Positions 12,697 to 24,466 of a stretch of DNA of 64,000 bases are shown here, one piece after another; position 1 is the first letter of the stretch; the number at the start of each line of letters is the position of its first letter. The translations under genes and the position numbers were made by a program. Under the pieces are notes generated by a model, which ran no database searches, was not told where the DNA came from, and worked only from the letters and a program-made list of their open reading frames with translations. Source of the DNA: Thamnidium elegans (lineage: Eukaryota > Mucoromycota > Mucoromycetes > Mucorales > Mucoraceae); the NCBI GenBank assembly GCA_025201345.1, contig JAIXMG010000003.1, positions 1,054,001-1,118,000 on the forward strand, read 5' to 3'.

Positions 12697-14123
12697 TTAA
12701 GAAAGTTGTGGATCAAAATTGGAAGTAGTTGTACTTTCTCTTCTATTATTAAATACCATAGGATACGTTGCAGGAGTATTTTGACGTACGCCCTATAATA
12801 AAGATTTGTTTGTTAGTTTTTTTTTTTACTTGAATAATAAGTAGGGTATAAATATTTACCAATGGGTTTTTACTAAATGATAATCGAATACCACCTTTGA
12901 TTGAATTCGATAATGGGTTACCATGGAGATCTTGTAAAGCTTGCGCAGCATAAATCGCATCATCAAATTCAACAAAGCACATGGGACCATTTGACTTGTT
13001 ACGAAAAGAAAGTCTTTTATAACCAGGACATTTGTTAAACATTGATTTCAATTCATCTTCATTTGTATTTGGTGGCAGATTACCAACATACAGTGTATTA
13101 CAAGGTGGATTTTGATCAGCAGGATTAGAACTACCAACAAGCATACCACCTAAGCTACGATAACTTGTAGTAGGCGATAAAGGTGAAGAAGAAATGGGAG
13201 TAGAAATAGAAGGTTGATGTTGATGCATAAATAATTCTTCCATCACTCTACTCAAACCTGTTGAAGTAGTTGTACTTGGGGGTGAATTCATTGGATGAGA
13301 TGCAATTTGATGATGAATGCTATTATGATTGAAATTCATGAAAGGTGTTTCTGGAGGTGTAGATTTTGAAAGATAATCAACTTGATGAAAGTTAGGGATA
13401 TGAAATCTGGTAAGAGGTGGTGATCTAGCATCGACTGATTGGGACCGTGAGATAAATGCCGATTCAGGCTCTGAATAAAAATCGGAGTAGTCTCTTTCAT
13501 TAGGAGATTGAAGCGAATGTGGTACAGAATAGAATGCTTCATAAGCTGTGGTAGTTATTGCTGTTGTACCTGCTGTTCTCTGCTGCTGCTGCTGCTGCTG
13601 CAGCAGCTGTTGCTGTTGTTCATTCAAAAGTCCTCGTTTCGTGTGCAAATTCTTTTTAGCCATTTCTGCCTTTAAAAGACTGCCCTTTTCTGAATCTACT
13701 TTACGTCCATTTAATATATCTCTTGCATCCATAGCTTCTTTACGTGTACAAAATTTAGCAAATCCAATCTAACAATAAGCCACGTTTAGTAAACACGTAT
13801 ATAAAAAAAATTGCCCTGGTCTTTTTTTTTAAAAAAAAAATACTTACAATTTGCTTTCTTCCATTATTATTATTATTCATCAACATATCTTCTTCATCTT
13901 TAGTTCCATTAGGTACCTTTAAAGTAGCAGCTTCAAAACCAGGCGAAAACATAAACATATTTTGAAATTCTCTTTCTTGCATGTCTTCAGGAAAACCAAC
14001 TACAAAGATAGTTGAAATATCTTCTTTTATAGGTGAAACAAGACCATCTTGTTGCAAATAAAGTAAAGTATTTAAAGGTGTAGGTGAGGCCAAAGAGGTT
14101 GGTGTGGATGGTAACTGACTCAT
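12697..14123 (-). CDS. WHI3: Whi3-like two-RRM RNA-binding protein with polyglutamine
   Basis: Predicted cytoplasmic mRNA-binding protein of the Whi3 family, which retains cyclin and polarity mRNAs in phase-separated droplets. Minus-strand exons 13848-14123, 12860-13768 and 12697-12792 give 426 residues. A first RRM-like region starts near residue 40 ([20 protein letters not shown]) and is split by the first intron. A polyglutamine stretch (residues ~130-145) is followed by a long Ser/Pro/His-rich linker. The C-terminal RRM is classic Whi3: [20 protein letters not shown], then [20 protein letters not shown] and [19 protein letters not shown]. The polyQ DNA is a CTG/CAG repeat that turns on itself (13581-13618). 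In multinucleate fungi the polyQ region drives condensation, so its length is of interest. The ATG at 14121-14123 is the first in frame. Confidence 0.9.
13578..13620. repeat. CTG/CAG trinucleotide repeat inside the Whi3-like gene
   Basis: On the plus strand seven CTG-type units run straight into CAGCAG and then CTG/TTG units, so the tract is both a triplet repeat and partly self-complementary. It encodes most of the polyglutamine stretch on the minus strand. Length polymorphism is to be expected. Confidence 0.8.
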
Positions 14124-14520
14124 CCTTTTTGCCACTTTTTTTTTTTTTTTTTTTGCACCAACAACCAAAAGGAAAAAAAAGCGCAAAAAAAGAAAAAGAG
14201 GAAAAAAAAGTGAGCCGTTCGTTTATTATCGCTATTTTAAATAACACGAGGGAGAGAGAGAAAGAAAAGAGGAATAACAACAACAATAACAAGGCACGTG
14301 ATCATAATTAAAACCAAATAGAATAAAATAGCCCATTTTGTTTGCTTATTATATGTGTACACACAGACATAAAAAGAATTTAATAAAAGGGTCAAATATG
14401 TAAAATGAATAGGGGACCCACTTCTTTTTTTTTTAAACAATAATTTAAATTATTTTTTCCCTTTTTTATTTTCTCTCTTTCTCTCTCTCTTTTTTTTTAG
14501 AAAAATAAAACTACTTAAAA
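14124..14520. other. Divergent intergenic region between Whi3-like and ankyrin genes
   Basis: About 400 bp separating two divergently transcribed genes; it must hold both promoters. Polypurine runs lie near 14160-14210 and a CT-rich leader (TTTCTCTCTTTCTCTCTCTC) precedes the ankyrin gene ATG. No other gene seen. Confidence 0.6.
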
Positions 14521-15647
14521 ATGATGTATGCATCTCAAGCAAAACCTACTTTTACTGTAAATAAAAATAATAACATTATTCTCGATATTTTGTACTTAGA
14601 ATTTATTAGGATTCGTGTTTTGTAGATATTGATTTAACTGATGATTTAAAGAGAAATAACGAAGGTAAATATATATTTTTTCTTTTTTTTAAAAAAAGCA
14701 TTAATTAAAAAGTATATTCAGTTTCCAAAAGACCAACACAGGTGAATGTTGCTATGGATACAGAACCACCAATGTCAATTTGGAAAGCAGCAGAGCTAGG
14801 TAACGTAGCCGCACTTAGTTACTTTATACACCGTCACTATAGCGACACAGACCAAGATGGCGAACCGACAATTGTAAACTTATTAAATTCTCGGGACCCA
14901 AATACTGAATGTACACTACTACACTTAATTATATCCAATAACCCCAACCCACTACAACCACTTGAACTATTATTAAAATACGGAGCCGATGCTACTTCTC
15001 GAAACATTTATAATATACAAGCTATTCACGCTTTATTTATTGGTTGTAAAAGTCCATTGGAACCACTAGAACTGTTGATAAAATACGATGCGGATGTAAA
15101 TGCTCGTGATGGAGATGGCTGGACACCTGCACATTATGCTGCTAGATTTTGTCCGTACCCGGATCCCATATTAAAATATTTAGTCGGTGTAGGAGCAGAT
15201 ATAAATGCAATAGATGCTAGTAAAAAGACAGCATTGTTCGCATTATTAGCGAATGGAGATCACAGTATGATATTAGACTGGTTAATAAATACAGCTAAAG
15301 CTTCGATCAAGGTACAAGGAGACTTTCTAAATAATCAAACTAGACGGACACGACAAGGATCACTGGTACTGCAAGCAGCAAAATACGGTCGATTGTCTTG
15401 CTTGAGGATATTAATTAGTTCCGCTTCAGCTATGGAGAGTTTAGAAGGGATTTTAACAAGGGATGAATTAAAGGATTCAATTGAATTAGTTCGACATCAA
15501 TTAATCAAAGTAACGAAAAGAGATAGCATTGAAAGGTTAGGCTTAATGATTATGATTCTAGAGAATTTAATGGAAAAGTTATTCGGTAAAGAATCAACGA
15601 CTATAAAACGTAGACCTAGCTTATTAAATAGAATGGGTTGGAAATAA
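14521..15647 (+). CDS. Ankyrin-repeat protein
   Basis: Exons 14521-14556, 14610-14664 and 14722-15647 give 338 residues. The N-terminal 45 residues are unstructured. At least four ankyrin repeats lie at about residues 50-200, visible as TLLHLIISNNPNPLQPLELL, LLKYGADATSRN, LLIKYDADVNARDGDGWTPAH and LVGVGADINAIDASKKTALF. The remainder is helical and basic, ending RRPSLLNRMGWK. Ankyrin stacks bind other proteins, so a scaffold or regulatory role is likely, but no specific family was recognised. The first exon is placed by the AT of an in-frame ATG preceded by a CT-rich leader; the second intron acceptor TTATTAG is chosen because it alone keeps the frame open. Confidence 0.85.
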
Positions 15648-15865
15648 AAAAAAAAGAACTCCTCTTTAATTGTTTATTATGCAATTTTTACAAGCACACA
15701 CATATATATTCTATATTTTTTTTGTTACACGGTCTTGCAAAATAAAGTTTCGCCGACATTTTTATAAATAAAAGTTAAGAGCAAATATAAAATAATATAT
15801 AATAAAGTAACATAAATGTCACTCTTTTATATGTATATATTTTGTTTTTTTTATTGCGTTAATTT

Positions 15866-17602
15866 TTACTCGTTATGAGTGAAGAAAGCTTGTTCTTTTT
15901 CATCAGATTTATCAAAACCTAATTGTTTATCAGACCACATTGGAGTAGGTTCAATAGCTTCAGAAACACCAACACCGGCGCATCCACCTTGAGCTGACCA
16001 ATCTTGAACGCGCTTAAAGTCGTAACGGTTCCAAATTTTGTCAAGTGACTGAACCAATTCTTCAATCATGGGACCATTATGTCCTGGAGTCGGAGTAATA
16101 CGAAGACGCTCTTCACCAACAGGTACGGTAGGATAGTTAATCGACTGTACATAAACATTATGTTCAGACAAAAGTTCATCGGAAGCCAATTTAGCAGCGG
16201 CAGCATCACCCATTAATACAGGTACAATATGAGATGGGTTAGGAATAACAGGAATACCGATTTCACTTAAACGAGATTTTACAGTACGCGTATTGACTTG
16301 CTGCAAGGTACGTTCAGAACGTGATCCCTTCAAATACTTTACAGATTCCATGGCACCTGAAACAACAGCAGGAGGCAAAGAAGTAGTAAAGATAAAACCA
16401 GGAGCATAAGAGCGAATCATATCAACTAAATAAGCCGAACCAGCAATATAGCCACCTACAACACCATAGGCTTTACCAAGTGTGCCAGTAATAATATCTA
16501 TTTGATCAAGAACAGCACCGTTCCCACGATGAGGGTTGCTGGCATTTAAATCATAATCGAGATGTTCAGCAACACCTGCACCTCTTGGTCCATACATACC
16601 TACAGCATGAACTTCATCCAAAAAGGTAATTGCACCGTACCGTTTAGCTAATTTGACAATATCACGAATAGGGCCAATTGAACCGCACATGGAATAAACA
16701 GATTCAAACGCAATGATTTTAGGTACACTAGGATCAACAGATTGTAATAATTGTTCCAAGTGTGCAACATCGTTATGACGAAAAATCTTTTTAGGAGCAT
16801 TTGAGTGACGCATACCTTGAATCATAGAAGCATGATTCAAGGAATCAGAAAAAATAACACAACCAGGTAATTTAGAGGCTAAAGTAGATAGAGTTGCATC
16901 ATTTGCAACATAACAAGAAGAAAATACAAGTGCCCCCTCGGTATGATGAAGGTCAGCTAGTTCAGATTCAAGGCGTAAATGAAGATCTGCGTTACCTGCA
17001 ATATTACGCGTACCACCAGCGCCAGAACCATAGCGATCTAAAGTACGTCTAAATAAAAATTAAATTCCGAGACCTATACACATACAAAATTAAATTATTT
17101 TTTACTTCATATTATCAATCAAGATGGGATTTCTTCCCATTCCTAAATAATCGTTAGCACACCATACCGTTACTTCATCCGTAACACGAGCAGTATGAGC
17201 ACGAGGAAACTTTTGTGCTAAACGATTAATATTGTTAAAATAACGATAGCTTTTATCTTTATGTTTCTTTTCCAATTCTTCTTGATAAAAGCTTTCATAA
17301 TCAAAATGATTTTTTACATTGTGTGAAACAGGAGGAATAATACCCTGGCCGTAACTGTTGGCTACTATGTACTTTTATATCAGTACACACAATAAGATAC
17401 ATTTATATTTATTTACTTATTTACCATTAACAGGTGCACTAGTAGAAATGGAACGAGCAGAAAGAGCTTGACCCATAATAGGACACGATTTTGCCTTGTT
17501 TAACAACAAATTGTTTTTGCCCATAAGTCTGCGAAGAGAAGAAGCAGAAGCAACGTGTATAAAAGGGCAAGACTTTTTTGCTTGCATCAACGCTATTTCC
17601 AT
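15866..17602 (-). CDS. HEM1: 5-aminolevulinate synthase, mitochondrial
   Basis: Pyridoxal-phosphate enzyme that condenses glycine and succinyl-CoA, the first committed step of haem synthesis, in the mitochondrial matrix. Exons 17425-17602, 17106-17364 and 15866-17048 give 539 residues. The N-terminus is basic and hydroxylated, as for a mitochondrial presequence, and contains two Cys-Pro haem regulatory motifs (KKSCPFIH and KSCPIMG), by which haem is known to control import or stability of eukaryotic ALAS. The catalytic core shows [23 protein letters not shown] and the PLP lysine in [13 protein letters not shown]. The acceptor of the first intron is a TAGTAG tandem, so two proteins differing by one residue could be made. 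COX10, later in the same haem pathway, lies 12 kb away but is not co-regulated as far as the sequence shows. Confidence 0.97.
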
Positions 17603-18021
17603 TTTATTTTAAGCTTAAAAGAGAAGGGGGGGGGGGGGGGAGGGGAATTATAAAAGAAAGAAAGAGAGAGAAATAGAAAAAAAGACCTCTTTTTTTATTT
17701 ATTTTTTTGTGTGGGGAAAAACCCGTTCCCCCACCCAAAGGACTGTCCATTCCCGAATAGGAAGATATTATTACCTTTTTCTGTTAGTTGTCTCAGTTCT
17801 TTTATAATATTTTAATACACTTTTACGGTAAGGCGTTTTTTTAACGGTATTGTTGCACACGCACACACGCGTCTCGGAAACAGACATGAAACAGCATTAA
17901 TGTTAAACCATTTACTTTCAACCCCTCTTACCATACACTACTCATAAAATTCATTTGATTACAATGGAAAGTGTTGTACAGCATAATATGTATAAGACCT
18001 GTTTCGGCCGATATAACTTTA
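17603..18021. other. Intergenic: HEM1 promoter region
   Basis: Contains a G-rich run (about 12 G plus GGGG) at 17627-17645 just before the HEM1 start, and an inverted repeat GTGGGGAA..TTCCCCCAC at 17711-17733. Sec20, on the same strand, ends at the right edge. No further gene. Confidence 0.6.
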
Positions 18022-19116
18022 TTAGAGTTCATCTCTTGATAAGATAGTAGGAATAATGGTAGGTGTAGAAACAATAGTTTTAGCTACTTGTATTACTTTC
18101 TTAGTTTTTTTAGTTTGTGTTAACCAAGAGACCCAAGATATACCAACATCCCAAGTTCTCTTTTTAATAATATAAAACACAACACCGCAAAACAAGAGTA
18201 AACCAAACAGCAGTAATATTCTATCAAACCAATCTGATGATTCAAGTTGAGTAATGACTCTTTTGGAGATATGCACCAATGATCCCAAATTTTGGTATTC
18301 CGTGTATGTAGTAGATAGAGTTTTAGATGATTCAGCTTTTTTTTTAAGATGTTGTCAATTTAAAAGATAAGTTTTTTTTTTGTCACAGATTAAGTTTTAT
18401 ACCTACATAGCATACTAGCTGAAAATGTACTCTTTTCTAATTCTTGCTGCATTAAAGTACTAGTCCTTTTTAAAGCTTCTGTAACATCGGAAGAAGCGCG
18501 TAATACTTGATCATCCTGTTGACTAAGATAAAAAGGGGGATTATTTATTAAATTCATCTTTTGTTTATATCACTTATACCCTCTTTGTACGCCGCGTTGC
18601 TTTAATTCAAATTGTTCGGTAAAATTCTTGCCTCTTTTACCAATACCACCAAACAATTCCAATCTATTCCTCTTTTCTAACTCGTTGACTCTCTTTGTTG
18701 ACCTTAATATAGCTTGTCGAGAGCTTGTTTGTAAACTTTTCTTTTTTTTTAAATTGTTAATATCTGAACTTTTAATTTTTTTTTCTTTTAAAAAATACTT
18801 GCTGTTTTAACTGGTTTTCATATTCTTGTAAACGGTTTAAAATAGATAATTTTGATGATTCCCTATCTTCTTCTTCTGCTAATAGATGTGTTATCTATAT
18901 TATAAGATTAGTTTTAATACAGCTTGCAAAAAAAATAAAGAAAAAGTAAACAGTTACTTTGATATCTTGTTCAAGACACCGAATATTGGTTTTAATAAGA
19001 TCTGCTACTTCTTTTTGTACTGTAAACGAGTCGACAAGGTATAGTCTTTCTACTTGTCTTTGACATTCTGCTGCTAATTTACTTAGAGACCTCAAATTAG
19101 TTTCAATACAAGTCAT
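18022..19116 (-). CDS. SEC20: Sec20-like ER SNARE with C-terminal RDEL
   Basis: SNARE of the ER fusion machinery that receives COPI vesicles returning from the Golgi (yeast Sec20, animal BNIP1). Minus-strand exons 18958-19116, 18799-18894, 18580-18740, 18407-18522 and 18022-18335 give 281 residues. Helical N-terminal half; Sec20 core DVTEALKRTSTLMQQELEKS and LGSLVHISKRVITQLESSDW; one membrane anchor (residues ~205-225, RILLLFGLLLFCGVVFYIIK); a ~55-residue lumenal tail ending SRDEL. RDEL is a KDEL/HDEL-type retrieval signal, matching yeast Sec20, which ends in HDEL. Two introns have an A tract, not a pyrimidine tract, right before the acceptor AG; the alternatives break the frame. Confidence 0.9.
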
Positions 19117-19509
19117 TTAAGAGATGAGAAAAAAGTGTTGTGTTGTTCGCACATAATTGATCTGCTTTTTTTAATTTATTTAAAATACCGCCGATTCGTA
19201 TTTTGAAATGCAAAAAAAAATAGTATGTAATTCATGTGGTTTCCATGGCAATAAATATATATCACACTCGTAACTCATCATACCTAAGACATTAAATCCT
19301 ATCCTGCTGCTATTAATACACTTGACTTAAAAACAAATTTTTTTGTGCATAACACTTTTTCTGCTTAAAAAAATTGGGTTTAAAACTGTGGCTTAGATAT
19401 ATTTTTTTTTAAAAAAAAATTTGTTTGGGATCCATTTTAAGAAAACGTATTTTTTTTTCTTCCTTACACTTTAACACTTTAACCCCCCCATTCTAGAAAT
19501 TAAAAAAAG
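19117..19509. other. Divergent intergenic region between Sec20 and ABCE1
   Basis: Shared promoter space of two divergent genes. T-then-A symmetrical tract near 19402-19420. No coding stretch seen. Confidence 0.6.
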
Positions 19510-21451
19510 ATGAGTGACAAACTTACTCGTATTGCCATTGTTAGTGCAGATAAGTGTAAACCCAAGAAGTGTAGACAAGAATGGTAACGTAAATACTACA
19601 ATAAAAAATACCTGATTAGATTAAAATGATTAAAAAAAAAAATGTTTATCATTATGTAGTAAGCGTTCTTGTCCCGTAAACCGTATGGGTACGTAAAAAG
19701 AAAATTAATAAAAAATAAACGGACAACATTTTTAATAAAATAATTATATTGTAGGTAAACTCTGTATTGAAGTAGAGCCTACTTCCAAGATTGCCTTCAT
19801 CTCTGAAGAGCTTTGTATTGGTTGTGGTATTTGCGTAAAGAAGTGTCCTTTTGCCGCTATTCACGTTATCAATTTACCTACCAACTTGGACGGTCAAGTC
19901 ACTCACCGTTATTCAGCCAATTCCTTCAAACTTCATCGTTTACCTGTACCTCGTCCTGGTCAAGTATTAGGTTTAGTTGGTACTAACGGTATTGGTAAAT
20001 CCACTGCTTTAAAGATTCTTTCTGGTAAAATGAAGCCCAATTTGGGTAAATTTGACGCCCCTCCTGACTGGCAAGATATTTTAAAGTACTTCCGTGGTTC
20101 TGAATTGCAAAATTACTTTACAAAGATTTTAGAAGATAACTTGAAAGCAATTATTAAACCTCAATACGTTGATCATATTCCAAAGGTAGTTAGTGGTCAA
20201 GTTGCTCAACTTTTACAAGATAAGAGTGAACGTGGTAATTTGGAAGATATGCTTGATATGTTGGATCTCAAGGATGTTCTTAAGCGTGAAGTTGGTCAAC
20301 TTTCTGGTGGTGAATTACAAAGATTTGCTATTGGTGTTGTTGCTGTTCAACAAGCTGATGTTTATATGTTCGATGAACCTTCTTCTTATTTGGATGTAAA
20401 GCAACGTTTGAATGCTGCTCGTGTTATTCGTTCTCTTATTTCTTCAAGCACTTATATTATTTGTGTAGAGCACGATTTATCCGTTTTAGATTACCTTTCC
20501 GATTATATTTGTATTCTTTATGGTAGACCTTCTGCTTATGGTGTTGTTACTTTACCTTATTCTGTTCGTGAAGGTATCAACATTTTCTTGGATGGTAACA
20601 TTCCTACCGAGAATTTACGTTTCCGTGAAGAATCTTTAACTTTCAAGATCGCTGAAACTGCTAATGAAGCTTCTGTTTCTAAAGTAAACTCTTATAAATA
20701 TCCTAAAATGAAGAAGGTGCTTGGTGATTTCGAATTGAATGTCGAGCCTGGAGAGTTCCAAGATTCTGAAATTATTGTTATGTTGGGTCAAAACGGTACT
20801 GGTAAATCGACTTTTATTCGTCTTTTAGCTGGTCTTCTTAAGCCTGACGGAGATACTCATATTCCTCAATTGAACGTCTCTTATAAACCTCAAAAGATTT
20901 CTCCCAAGTTCAAGGGTACTGTTCGTATGTTGTTCTTAAAGAAGATTAAGGGTGCTTTCTTAAACCCTCAATTCAACACTGATGTTATTAAGCCCTTAAA
21001 CATTGAAAATATTATTGATCAAGAAGTTATGCATTTATCTGGTGGTGAATTGCAACGTGTTGCTATTGTTCTTGGTTTAGGTCAACCTGCTGATATTTAT
21101 CTTATTGATGAACCTTCTGCTTATCTTGATTCTGAACAACGTATTATTGCTGCCAAGGTTATTAAGCGTTTCATTATTCATTTCAAGAGAACTGCTTTCA
21201 TTGTAGAGCATGATTTCATTATGGCTACTTATCTCGCTGATCGTGTTGTTGTATATGATGGTACTCCCTCTGTCAGTGCTGTTGCTAACTCTCCTCAATC
21301 TTTATTGACTGGTATGAACAAATTTTTGGCTTCTCTTGAAATTACTTTCCGTCGTGATCCTACCAACTACAGACCTAGAATTAACAAGCTTGATTCTCAA
21401 CTTGATCAAGAGCAAAAGTCCACTGGTAATTACTTTTTCTTGGAACAATAA
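19510..21451 (+). CDS. RLI1: ABCE1/Rli1 ribosome-recycling ATPase
   Basis: Essential iron-sulfur ABC ATPase that splits the ribosome after termination and aids initiation and export. Exons 19510-19583, 19660-19688 (29 nt) and 19755-21451 give 599 residues, the normal length. Two N-terminal 4Fe-4S clusters: [15 protein letters not shown] across the first two introns, and [13 protein letters not shown]. Two nucleotide-binding domains follow: Walker [10 protein letters not shown] and GQNGTGKST, signature LSGGELQR twice, Walker B with FDEPSSYLD and [10 protein letters not shown]-loops [11 protein letters not shown] and [11 protein letters not shown]. Codon use is the most biased in the window (few synonymous codons), as expected for high expression. 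All key residues are intact. Confidence 0.98.
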
Positions 21452-21580
21452 GTTTTTTTATTACCCTTTTAGAATTCATAATATTTTTTCGCCTTTTTTT
21501 ATTTAAAAACTTGTATTAAAACTCAAATAAGAAAAAAAAAATAAAAACTTTTTTTTTTCCCTGCAATTAATCAAAAAAAT

Positions 21581-22493
21581 ATGTCTCAATCAAACCCTGC
21601 TAGTGTTATTCGTTTCTTGCACGTTATTGAAAACTTGAAAGTAATATATACATATACATATACATATACATATATATATATATATATATATATGAATATT
21701 ATTTTTATATATACACGAACTAACCCCTTGTTCACTTCAGAGAACCAAAAGAACTGGTTGGTTAGACAATGGTATTAAAGGTGCTGAATCCATTGCTGAT
21801 CATATGCATCGTATGGGTATTATGGCCATGTTAGTCAACGATCCTTCTATCAACCGTGAAAGGTATACCTTATTATTATTGGTATTTTATTTTTGCCACT
21901 AACAATACTATATATATATATATATATAGATGTATTAAAATGGCTATTGTTCATGATCTTGCTGAAGCTGTTGTCGTAAGTCCTAATTAGAAAAAAAAAG
22001 CCTCTTCCAAATTATTAACAAAGTACATTAGGGTGACATTACACCTCACGCTGGTGTTAGTAAAGCAGACAAGTTTACAATGGAAAAAGTAAAAATCAAT
22101 TTTTTGCGTACTTAAAAAATTTCGATTTTGACAGCTAATATATAATCAATAGAACGCAATGCTTGGATTTAAAGAATCATTAGGAAACACAGAAACAGCA
22201 AATGAAATTGTTGACTTATGGCAAGAATATGAAGATGCAAAGACACCTGAAGCTCTCTTTGTTAAAGATTTAGACAAGTTTGAAATGATTGTACAAGCAT
22301 TAGAATACGAAAAGTGTAAATATATGAATATTATATATAAAATATAAATTGACCTCTTTTTTTTATGTGTGTAGCCGATAAAAAGAATTTACAAGGATTC
22401 TTTGATTCTACTGAAGGCAAATTTGAACACCCTACTGTCAAGGCTTGGGCAGAAGAGTTATACAAGGAAAGAAGAGAAATGTCGAAAGAATAA
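21581..22493 (+). CDS. HD-domain 5'-deoxynucleotidase, HDDC2/YfbR-like
   Basis: Metal-dependent phosphohydrolase predicted to hydrolyse deoxynucleoside 5'-monophosphates. Six exons: 21581-21640, 21741-21862, 21930-21975, 22032-22088, 22153-22315 and 22375-22493, 188 residues in all. HD signature: the first metal His in SIADHMHRMGIMA and the HD pair in IVHDLAEAVVGDI, followed by the conserved DLDKFEMIVQALEYE helix. Size and motif order match human HDDC2 and yeast YGK1/YBR242W. The first two introns contain TA dinucleotide runs. The ATG at 21581 follows a T-rich leader and gives the family N-terminus (VIRFLHVIENLKRTKRTGW). Confidence 0.92.
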
Positions 22494-22645
22494 GTTATTG
22501 GTTACACTATAAATCAATTTAACGTCAATCATATTTTATTTTTATTTTTTTTGTCTTACACACGCGTTTAAATTATATATATGTAAAAAATAAAATAAAA
22601 AAAGGTATGGAACCCCACATTCCTCGTTTCAGACTTTTATTATTA

Positions 22646-23136
22646 TTATTTTGTAATTTGTTTGGGATGGGCATAATACATGCCTAAAGAAATAGGTAAC
22701 CCAGTAATAAATCCATACTTTTCATAAAGAAATTTAGCATCACCATCTGCCATCAAAGTAATATAACAATCTCTGGTAACATAAGCTTTAAGATAATTCA
22801 TGAGTGTTTCCATAATAAGTTTTCCGAGCCCTTTCTTCTGGTGTTCTGGAAATACGGCAACATCAACAATCGTTAAAGCCAAATATTTATCCCCTACAAT
22901 TCTACCCATGCCAACAACGGATTGATCTTTGTTATCAACCACTGAGACACCAAACACAGTATTAGGAAGTGCCTTTCTTGCTACCTCTACGTTCTTTGGT
23001 GAAAGTCCGGCTTTCTGTCTTAATTCACAGAATTTTTCGGGTGTAGGAACTGATTCGATAATAGAGTATTCGGCTTTCTATACAAAATATAAGTATTATT
23101 ATCTTTCTTTCATTTATATATATAAACGCTTACCAT
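22646..23136 (-). CDS. GNAT-family N-acetyltransferase
   Basis: Exons 23134-23136 (ATG only) and 22646-23077 give 144 residues. The fold is a small GNAT domain: central strand ALTIVDVAVFPEHQKKGLGK with the acetyl-CoA pyrophosphate loop QKKGLG, then helix LIMETLMNYLKAY, and the late motif ADGDAKFLYEKYGF. Similar small GNATs in fungi and bacteria acetylate amines or small molecules; the substrate cannot be inferred. As in two other genes here, the intron donor (GTAAGC) follows the ATG directly, and the mature frame continues KAEYSIIESVPTPEKF. A start inside exon 2 would lose the first strand. Confidence 0.88.
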
Positions 23137-24466
23137 AATTGTAGATAGTTGGGTTAATGATAATAAATAAAAAAAAAAAAGAAAAAGAAAATGAACAAAG
23201 ATACTTTTATACTCTCGTTATCAATACGATGTCACAAAGTTAAAGCTGCGATTTTTAGAATCTCAAGATCTGATAAGAAAAGCTTCATAACAAATTCTAT
23301 ATGTTGACAGATCTAATGATTTTTATCATCTGATTCTCTTTTTATGAAACATTTTGGATACCTTAGCGTACGTTTCTTGTTGGGTACCCTCTCCTTCTAA
23401 TTAAAAACCGTCATCTAAATATTTATAAAATACACTTTTTCTTTTTTTTGTATTTCCGAGGGTTACACTTCTTATTTAAAAAGAGGAATTCTAGAAATTT
23501 TCATATAAAAAATTTGGGTAAATAGTATTTTTAATCTATTTTAAGAACTCAAATTTATCTGGTTCCAAATAACTATCATACACAATAAACAAAAGAGAAA
23601 AAGTTATCTTTGTATACAGAAATATGTTTCGCACAAACTTAATCTATTCTAAGAAGGATTAAGTAAAAGTATTTGAAAAAAAAGAGGATATTTCTTATAG
23701 GAGCCCTTTTATTATTATTATTATTACAACAAGTTGAATAAGTTAGCATTATACCACTTAATAAGTAGTTTTTGGTCCTATCGTTTGTATCGTTAGTGAC
23801 AGGGGAACTTCGGCAGTACCGACATCAAACTCTTTTTTTTTTTGTCATCCAAATTAGACTAAATTGTTTATTTTTGAAAGCCCAAGATGTACGCTCGGTG
23901 ATATCTGATCAAGATTACCCACTCATCGTCTTTCTCAGGATACTCTGAGCTGCATAATAAACAACTTGTTTTCTTGTATTACATCACTTTTATTTTTTTA
24001 TTTGCCAGCCACGTTGTTTTTCAATTGAATCTAAAAATCAATGAAAATTCGCGGATTATGCTCAAAATGTATGATACATTTATAACGATTGTCATTCTCC
24101 GTGTCTTTTATCTCTTTACATGTATTATTGCATAGTAAAGTAACTAAAATAAAATCATTATAATTAATTTTAACATAGACAAAGGCTGCGAAGAGACAAA
24201 AATCGGAAGTTTGTAGATAAGATGTCTTTAGATTGGATTGTAATAAAGATTACGCGTTTTTAATAGAAAGAAGATGATAGAGAGGAGCCGGAGCTATCTT
24301 CATCGCACCATACTCTACAACAGAAGCAAAAACTAGCATAAAAACAAGGGAAAGATGTGCTAGACCCTGTAATTAATATAAATATTTGAGAACTAATAAT
24401 TTGAAAACCTTTCATTAAGCACTATTCGACTTTATCTTCGTAAAGATTTTGGCTGAAGAACATTCG
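23137..24466. other. Intergenic, 1.3 kb
   Basis: AT-rich; no codon-like stretch with usable splice signals found on either strand. It includes ATT repeats near 23710 and ordinary homopolymers. The promoter of the five-exon gene that starts at 24467 must lie in the right-hand part. Confidence 0.55.
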
